Positions 11,065-21,135 of a stretch of 64,000 nt of DNA are shown here, piece after piece. This DNA is from Anomaloglossus baeobatrachus (Eukaryota > Chordata > Amphibia > Anura > Aromobatidae). The position numbers and the translations under genes were made by a program. The number at the start of each line of letters is the position of its first letter. Position 1 is the first letter of the stretch. The stretch spans positions 530,317,008 to 530,381,007 of the forward strand of contig NC_134353.1 of the NCBI RefSeq assembly GCF_048569485.1, given 5' to 3'. The notes beneath the pieces are model-generated. The model saw nothing but the letters and a program-made list of their open reading frames with translations, was not told the DNA's origin and made no database searches.

Positions 11065-13049
11065 CCCTTAATATTATCCATGGCTTCCAAGGGTTTTTTC
11101 TCTCTGAGTCGGCTGGGAGCTAACTGATTTTTTAATGTCGAGGCCCTCCGATAGGTGATCCCAGGAACCTCTGGGATAGCTTTCTTCAGAAAGGGGTCAT
11201 TCCGAAGAATACCCCAGTGTTTGCGGATAATACTCTTGATTATATCCCCATCATTACTATAAGTCATCACAAAATTTGACGAAAAATTCACACTCGTGTC
11301 CTTAATATTGTGATTGTTTGATCTTACTAGATCTGTCTGTGTTAGTTTTTTGTTGACATGATATGCTTTCTTAATTAATGGGACGGGATAGTCTTTCTCC
11401 AAAAACCTTTCTCTCAATATATTGGCTTGTAGCTCAAAGTCCCTATCTAATGAACAATTCTTTCGGATTCTTTGGAACTGATTCTTTGGGATATTTTGTA
11501 ACCATTTATTATAATGGTTACTAGTAAAATGAATATAGCCATTGCTATCTACTTTTTTGAAAAAAGTTTTCGTATGGATTACTCCTTCATTGTGTGAGAT
11601 GGTCAGGTCTAGGAAGTCAATATTATCCTTATTTATAATAGGGGAGAAAATAAGACCCCAATTGTTATTGCATATTTGTCCCAAGAATTCATCCACATTA
11701 TCTTGTGAATTGTCCCAGATCAGGAACAGGTCATCGATATACCTTTTATAGACAATCACATGCTTGAATAGTACCGACCCAAAAATGTATAATGACTCAA
11801 ACATACCCATGAACAGATTTGCGTATGTAGGTGCGACTTTGGACCCCATCGCAGTCCCACAGCATTGGTGATATAGTGTATTTTGGAAAGTGAAGTAATT
11901 ATTAAACAGTATAAACCTCATTCCTTCAAGGAGGAAGTTTTTTTGCCCTTCCGGCAGACGTTCATCCACTAATAAGAATTGCTTAAAGCACTCTAATCCT
12001 AGTAGGTGTGAGATGTTGGTATACAGGGCTGAGATATCTAGGGTTACAAAAACAAAAGTGTCTTTCCACTCAATATTCTTAATTGTATTGATGAGCTCTG
12101 TGGAGTCACGGAGATAGCTTCTCAGATTGGTGACATGTCTTCTCATAATGCAGTCAATGTAAGCTGCTAGATTTGCAGTCAAGGAATCAATACCTGAAAT
12201 GATAGGTCTCCCAGGTGGATTCTCAAGATCCTTATGGATCTTCGGTAGGTGATAATAAAAGGCTAGTTTAGGGTTTTTAATACTGAGAAACTTAGTCTCA
12301 TCCTTATTTAATATTCCTTCTATGGTCGCTTTATTCACCAATACATGGTAATCAAGAATAGCCTGGTTATAAATGGCCATATCCACCGTCTCATAATGGA
12401 GAGGGTTAGACAGGTTCCTGAGCGCCTCCTGTATGTAAGTCTTTTTATTTTGTAATACAATCCCACCTCCTTTGTCAGCGCATCTGATCACTAGGTCAGG
12501 GTTATTTCTCAATGAGAGTAAAGCTCTTCTCTCATCCATATTTAAATTGGTTTTTACTGAATTTCTATAGCTTGGAAGATTTTTGAAATCTTCCAAAACT
12601 AAATCACTGAACGTCTCTAGATGGTGACCCTTACTCCGTACAGGGTAAAAGTTGGATTTTGATTTTAAATCCGTATGATGAAAAATATCAGGGCTCTCTA
12701 TATATGTATTGGGATGGGTCTTATGTATCTCAAAATGTCTAGTTAAAGTGAGCTTTCTCACAAATTTCTGAAAGTCCAAATACAACTCGAAGTCATTAGC
12801 ACTGGTAGCAGGACAGAAAGACAAGCCTTTCCTCAGAATTTTAAGCTCCCCTTTGGATAGGGGGTAATCTGATAGATTGAAAATACCTAAATTAATGTCT
12901 CGTGTAGTAGATCTCTTCTCTCTTTTTTGTTTGACCCTAATTCCAGCCCTGGATCCTCTGTAGTGCTTTTTCTCTTTCCTATTCTTGGTGTCAGAAAATT
13001 GGTTATATGGCTCTGTGACTTTCTGGCCAGGGCTAAAAAAGGAACACAT
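10629..13049 (-). CDS. PLE-B ORF2: reverse transcriptase with GIY-YIG endonuclease
   Basis: The product is an 806-residue PLE polymerase that would copy element RNA at a DNA nick. Visible RT motifs are IRCADKGGGIV (about residue 190), HLPKIHKD and GRPIISG, FVTLDISALYTNI, GTAMGSKVAPTYANL and the catalytic YIDD in KRYIDDLFLIW. Near residue 690 is a Cys cluster (CFSKNCLCC), then a GIY-YIG nuclease (DYVIYLIECECDRQYIGRTT). The Cys cluster between RT and nuclease points to a Neptune-like PLE. The frame is uninterrupted. Its ATG at 13047-13049 lies inside the end of ORF1 and 8 bases before a TTTTTTA heptamer, so it may be reached by internal initiation or by a -1 frameshift from ORF1. Confidence 0.92.
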   Translation of the reverse strand: MCSFFSPGQKVTEPYNQFSDTKNRKEKKHYRGSRAGIRVKQKREKRSTTRDINLGIFNLSDYPLSKGELKILRKGLSFCPATSANDFELYLDFQKFVRKLTLTRHFEIHKTHPNTYIESPDIFHHTDLKSKSNFYPVRSKGHHLETFSDLVLEDFKNLPSYRNSVKTNLNMDERRALLSLRNNPDLVIRCADKGGGIVLQNKKTYIQEALRNLSNPLHYETVDMAIYNQAILDYHVLVNKATIEGILNKDETKFLSIKNPKLAFYYHLPKIHKDLENPPGRPIISGIDSLTANLAAYIDCIMRRHVTNLRSYLRDSTELINTIKNIEWKDTFVFVTLDISALYTNISHLLGLECFKQFLLVDERLPEGQKNFLLEGMRFILFNNYFTFQNTLYHQCCGTAMGSKVAPTYANLFMGMFESLYIFGSVLFKHVIVYKRYIDDLFLIWDNSQDNVDEFLGQICNNNWGLIFSPIINKDNIDFLDLTISHNEGVIHTKTFFKKVDSNGYIHFTSNHYNKWLQNIPKNQFQRIRKNCSLDRDFELQANILRERFLEKDYPVPLIKKAYHVNKKLTQTDLVRSNNHNIKDTSVNFSSNFVMTYSNDGDIIKSIIRKHWGILRNDPFLKKAIPEVPGITYRRASTLKNQLAPSRLREKKPLEAMDNIKGSFKCFSKNCLCCRSIQHQRVNFCSKTGGEVFSIKSRLNCQSDYVIYLIECECDRQYIGRTTQALHNRLNSHRHNIKIGFMLHGLSRHITMDHNGKSKIRITPIEQITPFSHNRIEALKRKETYWIYKLNTLKPFGLNEVTDLFY

Positions 13050-14233
13050 GTGTTGCCTTTTTGGGAATTATCAATGGTAATCGTACTGGTTTTGGGGCTA
13101 ATGTTGGGAGAGGCCCTAGGAGATAGGATAGTCATCGGTTCATTATCATTAGGTAACTCAGGTAGGGGAATAAACTCCTCATGTGTTGATAATTCAAGGA
13201 GATCTATGAAATCCTTGTCAGGTTCATCTAAAGGAATCAATTTATTGAACTCTTTTTCCAAGGCTATGTCTCTGTCCTTGCGGATTCTTTCGATCTGAAT
13301 CCTTAGAGCTTCGAGTTGCCTCTTAGTGCTTTCAAAATCTCTCACATTCCCATCACTCTTAGGAATGTCTATCCGTATCTTATTGGATGGTTCACTAGAA
13401 ACCACTTCCTTAGGTGCCATATTTAGATTTCCCCCAGGGGGTTCAATAGAAGATCTTTTGGTTTGTAATTCCCCTACATCAGAATTAATGGGAGTTTGTC
13501 GGACAGGGGTCGTTCCCGAGTTCAAAGAACTAGGGCCCACCATCCCATTCCTAGAAGAGGATAGGGACCTTTTTCTGCTCTTATGGAACTTGCTATTAAC
13601 AAAGTTTTTACTATTGAAACTATTAATTCTGAGCCTGCGGTTACCAGGTTCTCTGGACAGATCACGATGGACAGGATCCTGAGATTTTGAGGGAATCATA
13701 TCTTGCCTGTCCCTCTGTAATTTTTTCGATTTTCTGAAAATAGTATCTTGTTCCATTTGTGTAAGTTTGGTGTTGATATCGGAATTGGCTATTTTATATT
13801 CAGGGTGCAATTCAAAATGACTGAGTTCTTTATACAAATCCTTAATTTTGGCAGTAGCCTCATTAGCAATCACAGTCCTTTTCTTATATAAACATTGTAG
13901 CATATTCCTCATACAGTCATTAAGGATCCCCTCCCATTCCAGTGTAAAAACCGGATCAGAGGGGAAAGGAGAGTCATGTTTAATCCTTAAGCCCCTAGGG
14001 CATAACTTTTCTTCCATATAAATGGTCAGAAACCGGGCATCCAACCCAAAGCGGAGTTCTTCTTTCAAAAGATCCTCCAATAGTACAAACAGTCTTTTCA
14101 TGCTCAATGTATCCTCCTCTGTATAGACATTAGGCAAATCCAAATCCCAGTCAGTATTAATTAGTTCACGGGTACCTACTGTTTGTAGGATTAGTTTTTC
14201 CCTGGAGGACAAACGGTTGTTGAAGTAATCCAT
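12887..14233 (-). CDS. PLE-B ORF1, unknown function
   Basis: A 448-residue open frame upstream of the polymerase. No domain is recognised. The N-terminal 150 residues are rich in Leu, Glu and Lys with helical character (TDWDLDLPNVYTEEDTLS onward); the middle (about 180-260) is basic and Ser/Arg/Asn-rich, fit for nucleic-acid binding; a predicted coiled-coil-like stretch (TKRQLEALRIQIERIRKD) lies near residue 305. It overlaps ORF2 by 163 bases, ORF2 being in the -1 frame. The open length and lack of decay argue that it is translated. A role like LINE ORF1 (RNA binding) is a guess. Confidence 0.75.
   Translation of the reverse strand: MDYFNNRLSSREKLILQTVGTRELINTDWDLDLPNVYTEEDTLSMKRLFVLLEDLLKEELRFGLDARFLTIYMEEKLCPRGLRIKHDSPFPSDPVFTLEWEGILNDCMRNMLQCLYKKRTVIANEATAKIKDLYKELSHFELHPEYKIANSDINTKLTQMEQDTIFRKSKKLQRDRQDMIPSKSQDPVHRDLSREPGNRRLRINSFNSKNFVNSKFHKSRKRSLSSSRNGMVGPSSLNSGTTPVRQTPINSDVGELQTKRSSIEPPGGNLNMAPKEVVSSEPSNKIRIDIPKSDGNVRDFESTKRQLEALRIQIERIRKDRDIALEKEFNKLIPLDEPDKDFIDLLELSTHEEFIPLPELPNDNEPMTILSPRASPNISPKTSTITIDNSQKGNTCVPFLALARKSQSHITNFLTPRIGKRKSTTEDPGLELGSNKKERRDLLHETLI
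13034..13040 (-). promoter_or_regulatory. candidate -1 ribosomal frameshift heptamer
   Basis: In the ORF1 frame the minus strand reads CCT TTT TTA GCC, so T TTT TTA sits in the phase needed for -1 slippage, and ORF2 is open in exactly the -1 frame from this point. The same heptamer is a known slippery site in other retroelements. No convincing downstream pseudoknot was found by eye; a short CTGGCCAG palindrome follows. Confidence 0.45.
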
Positions 14234-14573
14234 TAGTAGTTTGATGACCCTCTGCAGCTATATCCACACCAAGGGAAAACTGGTCAAGCCAGATCCAGAA
14301 TCAGTCAGGGGGAAACACTGTGGAAAGGAAGCGCAATAGGGTCTTACCCCAGAAAAAAGGGGGGGGGAGTCAAGGAGGGTGGTCTTACTCACCTATAGGG
14401 GTTGTGAAAGTCACAACGCCTATAACAGCATTTTAAGAAATCCAAGTCACGGCAGCGGACCCAAAAATGGCAGATAACAGAGAGTAGTAGATAGGGATAT
14501 CAAACCGCGCCACTGACTCAGCCGATCCAGGAGATTATGGATTGATGTTGCTTTTATTCATTACACAGATCAA

Positions 14574-14613
14574 GTCAACGCGTTTCAGGAGTCACAGCTC
14601 CCTTCATCAGGAC
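14574..14613 (-). ncRNA. hammerhead ribozyme motif, second copy
   Basis: Identical to the motif at 8943-8982, 5631 bp away in the other pseudo-LTR. A transcript spanning the whole element would carry both and could release a unit-length RNA of about 5.6 kb. Confidence 0.7.
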
Positions 14614-16261
14614 AGACTGGCAAGCAAAACAAATCTGCTGTACAAGGAATCCTTCCAGCATTATATACCTTACTAATGACGTCAAGATCCACCCACTTCT
14701 GAAAAAATCGGCGGGAATCCATACATAGAAAAAAATGTGTCATCATCTATTACATTCAGCCTTTCTTATAGTAAATCAATTCATCATTATTATATCTGTC
14801 CTGACGACTAAGAAGTATAAAATAAAAATGGATTAAAAAGAAATTAAAAACATGTGTTTGTGCAAAATCTATATGTGTCTCTCTCTTTTATATATGAATA
14901 GTGTCAAAATGATTGTAGGGAGCCCATGCAAATGTGCAACTAGATAATCACCACATTGCCTAGAACGTCTTTAGGAAAGTGTCAATTGATCAAAGTGGCT
15001 GGGTTGTGATAGTAAATTCAGCCAGCGCCATCCTGGAAGTGATCATTGGGATGTGTTCAAAACATGGATTTATTACAAGGTGTACTCAATAGAACCCTAT
15101 TGAACGAAAGCGTGTTTAAAAGGATCAATTGTCCAGTGAGTAAAAAATATATCTGGTATTAAAAATACATGGTGTTAAAAGGAAGAAAAGGAAAAAGAAA
15201 AAAGAAGAAGAAAAAGGATCAAAAATTTTTTATCCCTAAGAGACGGTGTCATGGTATTAGAACCAAAACCTACGTGGAACCAGAGCTTAGTGAAGGCGAA
15301 TTGTGCAAACACAAGGTGCTATAGTTTCCTATATATCAGTATAGGGAAGAAAATAGATGCATGTCCATATAATTGTTCATTTCCCCGACCGACAGGCTAG
15401 TGCGGAACATTCTATGGGAAAAAAACCTTTAATGTTGTTTTAGTCGGAAATCACCAACATCATACCACCATTTATTTAGGAATGATAATTCGGGGACCAG
15501 TAAAAAAGTAGAATTATACCCAGTTAAAGGCATGGGAAAAAAATATATATATAGACATCTGTTTAAGTAAGGATATGGAGCTAGTATAAAAATGTGCCGT
15601 GAGGGTGAATAGAGTTCAAAACCTTGGGAACAATTCAAGTGCGCATGTCAAGAAAATCTCTCTCGAGGAATGTGTGCAGACATCTGCTTAGTAAGGATAT
15701 GGAGCTAGTATAGGAATGAACTATGCCGTGAGGGTGAATAGAGTTCAAACCCGTGGGAACAAATCAAGTGCGCATGTCAAAGAGATCTCTCTCGAGGAAT
15801 GTGTTTGTATGGAGCTATGTGTGGTGTATGATGTGTACTGGACCACTGCAATTGTTTAGTCTCTAACAGTTATTAAAATTATATATATATATATGATATA
15901 TACATATGTATAAATTAGTTCTAAAAACATACGGCTATGACCTGATCATATTATTATTACAGCAATTAAATTAAATAAATAATTTAGAGTGACCACCTAA
16001 AAGGATATAAAAATCCTCTATAAGAACACTAAAATCTTCACAACACCTCATAAAATCATAATGTTACAAGGATTACGTTAAAAACATAAAATTTCGTCCA
16101 TAATGTTCTCTAGTTAGGGAAAATCCGTTGCTCATTAAATGACGTCCATATAAACAATCTTATTATTATAATTATTATTATTATTGGGGATCTTGTGGTC
16201 ATTTCTATTACAACAAAGGCATAAACACAACAAAGGGACTACTTTAGGGGACATTAGCGAT

Positions 16262-16692
16262 CTAATAAAACAGATCCGTTACTTCATTGAGCCCAAAGGG
16301 TTTAAGTGTGTTAAGTTTATAGATCCAATAGGTCTCTTTCCTTTTTAGAGCCTCAATGCGATTATGTGAGAAAGGGGTTATCTGTTCGATCGGAGTGATT
16401 CTGATCTTTGACTTCCCATTGTGATCCATAGTAATGTGTCTCGACAACCCATGTAACATGAATCCTATTTTTATGTTGTGTCTATGCGAGTTTAACCTAT
16501 TATGCAGGGCCTGTGTTGTTCTCCCAATATATTGTCTATCGCATTCACATTCAATCAAATATATGACATAATCTGATTGACAATTTAAACGTGATTTGAT
16601 GGAAAAAACTTCCCCCCCTGTTTTAGAGCAAAAATTGACCCTTTGATGTTGAATTGACCTGCAGCATAGACAGTTCTTAGAGAAACATTTAA
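16262..16692 (-). pseudogene. PLE-B partial unit: C-terminal GIY-YIG region only
   Basis: This is the coding part of the upstream pseudo-LTR. It repeats the last ~143 codons of ORF2 (Cys cluster, DYVIYLIECECDRQYIGRTT, then the C-terminus). The frame runs upstream past the truncation point into PLE-A sequence by chance. It lacks the RT and is not expected to act alone. Confidence 0.85.
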
Positions 16693-16697
16693 AAGAT

Positions 16698-17150
16698 AGG
16701 TAACATACTTTCTCCAGTCTCTTTATAGAGAATGATACTAATGTTTCAACTTGGCTAGGCACAGTTGGAAGTTATAAATGTGGCTACCATCCATGTGGTT
16801 TGTGTACACATATGGTGAATATTAGATTTTTTTTATCCCTAATTCATCTAGGAAGTATGAGATTAAGACCCTCATTAATTGTAATTCTACACACATAGTG
16901 TATCTTGCTAAATGTATAGCTTGTGATCTAATTTATGTGGGATCTACTATCAGTAAGTTAAAGGTACGTTTTTCGGAACATATTAAAGATGCGGTACCAA
17001 AAATAAAGGAAATATCAAGATCAATGTCTGGTTTATCTAGACATTTCCATGATGTACACGGAGGTAATGTTGAGACACTAATGGTGCATGGCATTGAGAG
17101 GGTTAATTTGCCCCTGTGAGGGGGTGACTGGACGTATTTGGTTAGGAAGT
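16698..17150 (+). mobile_element. Penelope-like element A, right part (GIY-YIG region)
   Basis: Continuation of the PLE relic cut at 8842. It shows the Zn-finger part (YKCGYHPCGLCTHM) and the nuclease (VYLAKCIACDLIYVGSTISK, then LSRHFHDVHGG). The element is broken in more than one place. It ends near 17150, where a MITE begins. Confidence 0.8.
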
Positions 17151-18104
17151 GTAAAGCAAGCTTTACACGCTGCGATATCGCTAGCGATGTCGCGAGCGAT
17201 AGCACCAGGGCCGGATTATAGGCGGGGCAGACGGGGCTCCAGCCCAGGGGTCCCCACCAAAAGAGCTTTTAAGGGGGCCCCACCATACTTGGCACCTGTC
17301 AGCATTTTTTTTTCTTCACACCATCTCCCCCTCCGTAAAGGCAGTCTAATAAATCAGCTGTGTTTTCGGGGGGGGAGGCGCGGGGTGTTGAAGCACCGCT
17401 ATTTATTTGTATCTGCGTCTTTAAGACGCAAAAACAAACTGCGGGCACAGGATGCTGATTGACACCGGAAGTACCAGCGGCCGCTTGTACTTCCGGGGTC
17501 AGGTGTGCTAATGCTCCCTGCTATGTGCTGCGGCCGTACCCAGCGAGGGGCGGGCAGCTGCCCCCCCTCCCCCTCCCTAGAAGCGGGGGCACGGTGTAGT
17601 GCGCCACTGTATCTGCTGTCCCCGCTGCGCTCCTCTACACTGTGTGCATGCCAGGCACACTAGCAGGAGGCAGCGCGCTGTGCTCTGTCGGCTCTGCTGT
17701 GTGCTGTGCTTGGCATGCACCCAGTGTAGAGGAGCGCAGCAGAGCCGATGACCGCAGCTTCCTCTTTCCGTTCCTATTCAAATGTATTTGCATCTTTCAG
17801 ACGTAAATACATTTGAACAGCGCGCCGGGACCCTGCCCCACCCCCGACGTGCAGCAACGTGATGAGATCAGCACCTTGCTGACGTCATCACTGTGCTGCA
17901 GGCGCCACACAGGGGACAAGAGGAAGCGAGCGCTCCATGAAGGAGCTGAAGAGACAGGTGTAATTAATGGGGATGAGTGAGGAGGGGCTGAGGACACAAC
18001 GGGGAACACAGCTCTGTGACAGGCAGAGGAGGAGTACTGTATTCCGAGGAAGGGGGGAGGAGTGTGTAGTGATGGGGCAGTGTAATTTGTGTGTAGGGGG
18101 TGAT

Positions 18105-18446
18105 GAGGGTTGTATTGTGTGTGGGGGGAGGGGTAATGGAGGGTGTATTGTATTGTGTGTGTGGGGAAGGGTAATGGAGGGTGCATTGTATTCTGTGTGG
18201 GGAAGGGTAATGAGGGGTGCATTGTATTGTGTGTGGGGGGAGGGGTAATGGGGGGGTGCATTGTATTCTCTGTGTGTGTGTGTGTGTGTGTGCGAGAGGT
18301 GATGTGGGGTGCATTGTGTGTGTGTTTGTGAGGTGATGTGGGGTGCATTGTGTGTGTGTGTGAGGTGATGTGGGGTGCATTGTGTGTGTGTGTGTGAGAT
18401 GATGTGGGGTGCTTTGTGTGTGTGTGTGTGAGATGATGTGGGGTGC

Positions 18447-18483
<37 letters not shown>

Positions 18484-18640
18484 ATGTGGGGTGCATTGTG
18501 TGTGTGTGTGTGTGTGTGGTGATGTGGGGTGCGTTGTGTGTGTGTGGGGGGCTGCATTGTAGTGTGTGGTGATGTGGGGTGCATTGTGTGTGTGTAGGAG
18601 GTGATGTGGGGTGCATTGTGTGTGTGTAGGGGGTGCATTG

Positions 18641-18676
<36 letters not shown>

Positions 18677-18715
18677 GGTGCATTGTAGTGTGTGTGTGTC
18701 AGAGCTGTGTGTGTA
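18105..18715. repeat. TG-rich minisatellite and (TG)n array
   Basis: Units around GGGTAATGGAGGGTGCATTG (about 40-45 bp) pass into units of GTGAGGTGATGTGGGGTGCA plus (TG)n, about 31-45 bp each. Long His/Thr-rich frames on the minus strand are simple-repeat artefacts. Confidence 0.9.
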
Positions 18716-19640
18716 AGAAGCAGTACTGTGTGTGTGTATATATGAATTAGAGCAGTCTGTGCGGCCCCCCCCAGAACTAAATGGGTCCCCCAGAGCGCTA
18801 TGTCACCCATCGCAGTAATGAGTACACCACCAGAGCTGTTTGCCACTCCAGTAACGTCTATGCCCCCTGCCCCTCCTGTGATGTATAAACAGCAGTGCTG
18901 TCAGTGTGCAGTCATGTCTGTTAGTGACAGCCATCGTGAAACACAGCCACATGTCCTGAAGGAGCTGGACGGAAACAAGCTGGAGAGGTGAGTGAGGCTG
19001 CTGGCGACTTCCCCATATTAATACCTGTAAAGGCTCATGCACACGTAACTGCTGAATATTCTGCAGCGATTTGACAGCACATGTGCGCATCAAATCGCTG
19101 CAGAAACACTGCATAATGGATGCAGTTTTTCTGTACAGAAAATCCGATTTCATGCGCTATGGCTGCTTCCCCCACCATAGACAGAGCGGGAGCTGCATCC
19201 ATAGCGCACGGAATAATTGACATGCTCATTTTATGAACGCACAGATTTGGGTCAACATTTTAGCACCCAAATCACTGCGTTCATAAAAGCTACGTGCGCG
19301 CGTATCATGCACAATCTACATAGCTTGTATAGGGGACGCAGAACGCATGCATTTACACTGCAGTGCTATACGCAGTGTAAATGCATGGAATTACACAACG
19401 TGCGCACGACCCCTAATGCGTCTGTGTCTGCATATATGTCAGTGTATATGACTGTGCATATATTTGTCTGTTTATATGTATTTTTCTGAATTTGTCTTCA
19501 AATATGTATATGTATGCCTGTATGTGTATGTGCGTGTCTGTGTGTGGATGGGGTCCACTGAGACTCTTTCACCCGGAGGCCACAAAAACCTGGAGCCGGC
19601 CCTGGCTGCCTTAACATTGGGATCAGTAAAAAATGTGAGT

Positions 19641-20165
19641 AAAGCTTTACACGCTACAATATATCTAATGATGTGTCACGTCGTAAGTGACGCACATCCG
19701 GCATCGTTAGTGATATTGTAGTGTGTGACAGCTACGTGCGACCCTGATTGTGCGTTAAAACGTTGATCGCTGACACGTCGTTCATTTTCTAAAAATTGAA
19801 CGTCTGGTTGTTCATCGTTCTTGAGGCAGCACACATCGCTCCGTGTGACACCCCGGGAACAATGAACTGCAGCTTACTTGCGTACTGCCGGCAATGCGGA
19901 AGGAAGGAGGTGGGCGGGATGTTTACGCCTCGCTCATCTCCGCCCCTCCGCTTCTATTGGCCGGCCACTGTGTGACGTTGCTGTGACGCCGAATGTCCCT
20001 CCCACTCCAGGAAGTGGATGTTCGCTGCCCACAGCGAGGTCGTTTGGAAGGTACGTGTGATGGGGGTAATCGTTTGTGCGACACGGGCAACAAATTGCCT
20101 GTTCCGCACATATGATGGGGGCGTGTGTGATCGCATACGAGATCGAAATGTGTAAAGCAGCCTTA
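19641..20165. mobile_element. Harbinger-type MITE, copy A
   Basis: Ends AAAGCTTTACACGCTACAAT and (right) ATGTGTAAAGCAGCCTTAA. The subterminal hairpin pairs ACACGCTACAATAT (from 19649) with ATATTGTAGTGTGT (to about 19727). The conserved centre GTCACG...GTGACGCACATCCGG matches copies C and D. It lies inside the hAT at 17206-20386. No coding capacity. Confidence 0.75.
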
Positions 20166-20924
20166 ACTCTACTTTCCGTGTATAAGTGACAGCTGTGAGT
20201 GATCCTGGACTGTGTCTGTATTGTAGTACTGTAAATCTGAATGTGGCAGAACAGGATAAATGTTCATTGGATTTCTATCTAAATGCTACAGTTCGCGCTC
20301 TACTGTTATGGCTAAAAATGTTAACGTTATGGGGCCCCCACCAGATTTTCTGCCCAGGGGCCCCCACCAACCTTAATCCGGCCCTGGATAGCACCCGTCC
20401 ATGTCGGTGGCGCGTCACGGGGTGATCGCTGCCATAGCGAACAATATTGCTACGCCAGCGTCACACGCAATTACCTGTTCACCGACGTCGCTGTGGCCGC
20501 CGAACAATCTCTCCTTTAAGGGGGAGGTTCGTTCGGCGTCACAGCGGCATCACTAAGCGGCCACCCAATAGAAGAGGAGGGGCAGAGATGAGCGGCCGGA
20601 ACATCCCGCCCACCTTATTCCTTCCTCATTGCCTCATTCCCGGCGGCTGCAGGTACGATGTTGTTCCTCGTTCCTGCGGTGTCATACATAGCGATGTGTT
20701 CTGCCGCAGGAACGACAAACAACCTGGGTTCCAAATCAGGAACGATTTTTAAAAAATGAACGTGTACACGACGAACGATTTGACACCTTTTTGCGATTGT
20801 TACTGATCGCAAAAAGGTGTCAAAAACAACGACATCGCTAACGAGGCCGGATGTGCATCACCAACACCGTGACCCCCGACGATATCTCGTTAGCGATATC
20901 GTTGTGTGTAAATGGGCCTTAAGG

Positions 20925-21135
20925 CTAAATGGATACTTAAGATGAATTGTCGCATACCTGCTGGATTAAACTATAAGAATGATTTGGCACACTAATATTA
21001 AGAAAAATGTACGTATTAAATGTAAAGAAATCTGTGCCTATTATTTATTTATTTATATTTTTTATTGCAGGTGGTGAAGATTTAATGATGTGCCTGTGAG
21101 CAACTTCGAGTTAATGATATTGAACGCCCACCAAG
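20925..21135. other. unassigned sequence
   Basis: Ordinary AT-rich sequence with a pyrimidine tract plus CAG at about 21058-21070 that resembles a splice acceptor. No partner exon is seen. Confidence 0.3.

Larger units (their letters stand above)
8843..16695 (-). mobile_element. Penelope-like element B, complete-looking, with long direct repeats
   Basis: On the minus strand the order is: a 5'-truncated unit ending in UTR (16697-14474), then a full unit with short 5' UTR, ORF1 (14233-12887), ORF2 (13049-10629) and a 1.8-kb 3' UTR ending at 8843. The two long direct repeats (8843-11064 and 14474-16697, offset 5631-5633 bp) are the pseudo-LTRs typical of PLEs. By eye they differ by one substitution and one 2-bp change in an AT run. 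The 8-bp ATAGGTAA flanks both sides. Together these point to a very recent insertion into another PLE. RT and GIY-YIG signatures suggest the Neptune/Poseidon side of the PLEs. Confidence 0.9.
14474..16697 (-). repeat. PLE-B pseudo-LTR, upstream copy
   Basis: Same sequence as 8843-11064 with two small differences. It is the 3' part of a head-to-tail unit and ends at the target duplication at 16696-16703. It contains a second hammerhead motif (14574-14613). Confidence 0.9.
17206..20386. mobile_element. non-autonomous hAT element with 8-bp target duplication
   Basis: Perfect 13-bp terminal inverted repeats, CAGGGCCGGATTA at 17206 and TAATCCGGCCCTG ending at 20386, are flanked by GATAGCAC at 17198-17205 and 20387-20394. 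CAGGG ends and 8-bp duplications define hAT transposons. There is no transposase. The interior holds a TG-rich tandem array, a second hAT-type end (GAGCCGGCCCTG near 19604) suggesting an older nested hAT, and MITE copy A. Confidence 0.88.
17153..20924. mobile_element. Harbinger-type MITE, copy B, split by a hAT element
   Basis: The left part (17153-17205) starts CTTTACACGCTGCGATATCG and the right part (20395-20924) ends GATATCGTTGTGTGTAAATG plus GGCCTTAA. Removing the hAT at 17206-20386 leaves a unit of about 580 bp like copies A, C and D. A subterminal hairpin lies at 20817-20916: arm CAACGACATCGCTAACGAG pairs with CTCGTTAGCGATATCGTTG around a CATCCGG/GTCACG-type centre. Confidence 0.75.

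Noticed and set aside
17797-18846. Long His/Thr/Pro-rich frames on the minus strand
   Set aside because: They are read from (CA)n and TG-rich minisatellite and have no start context or domain.
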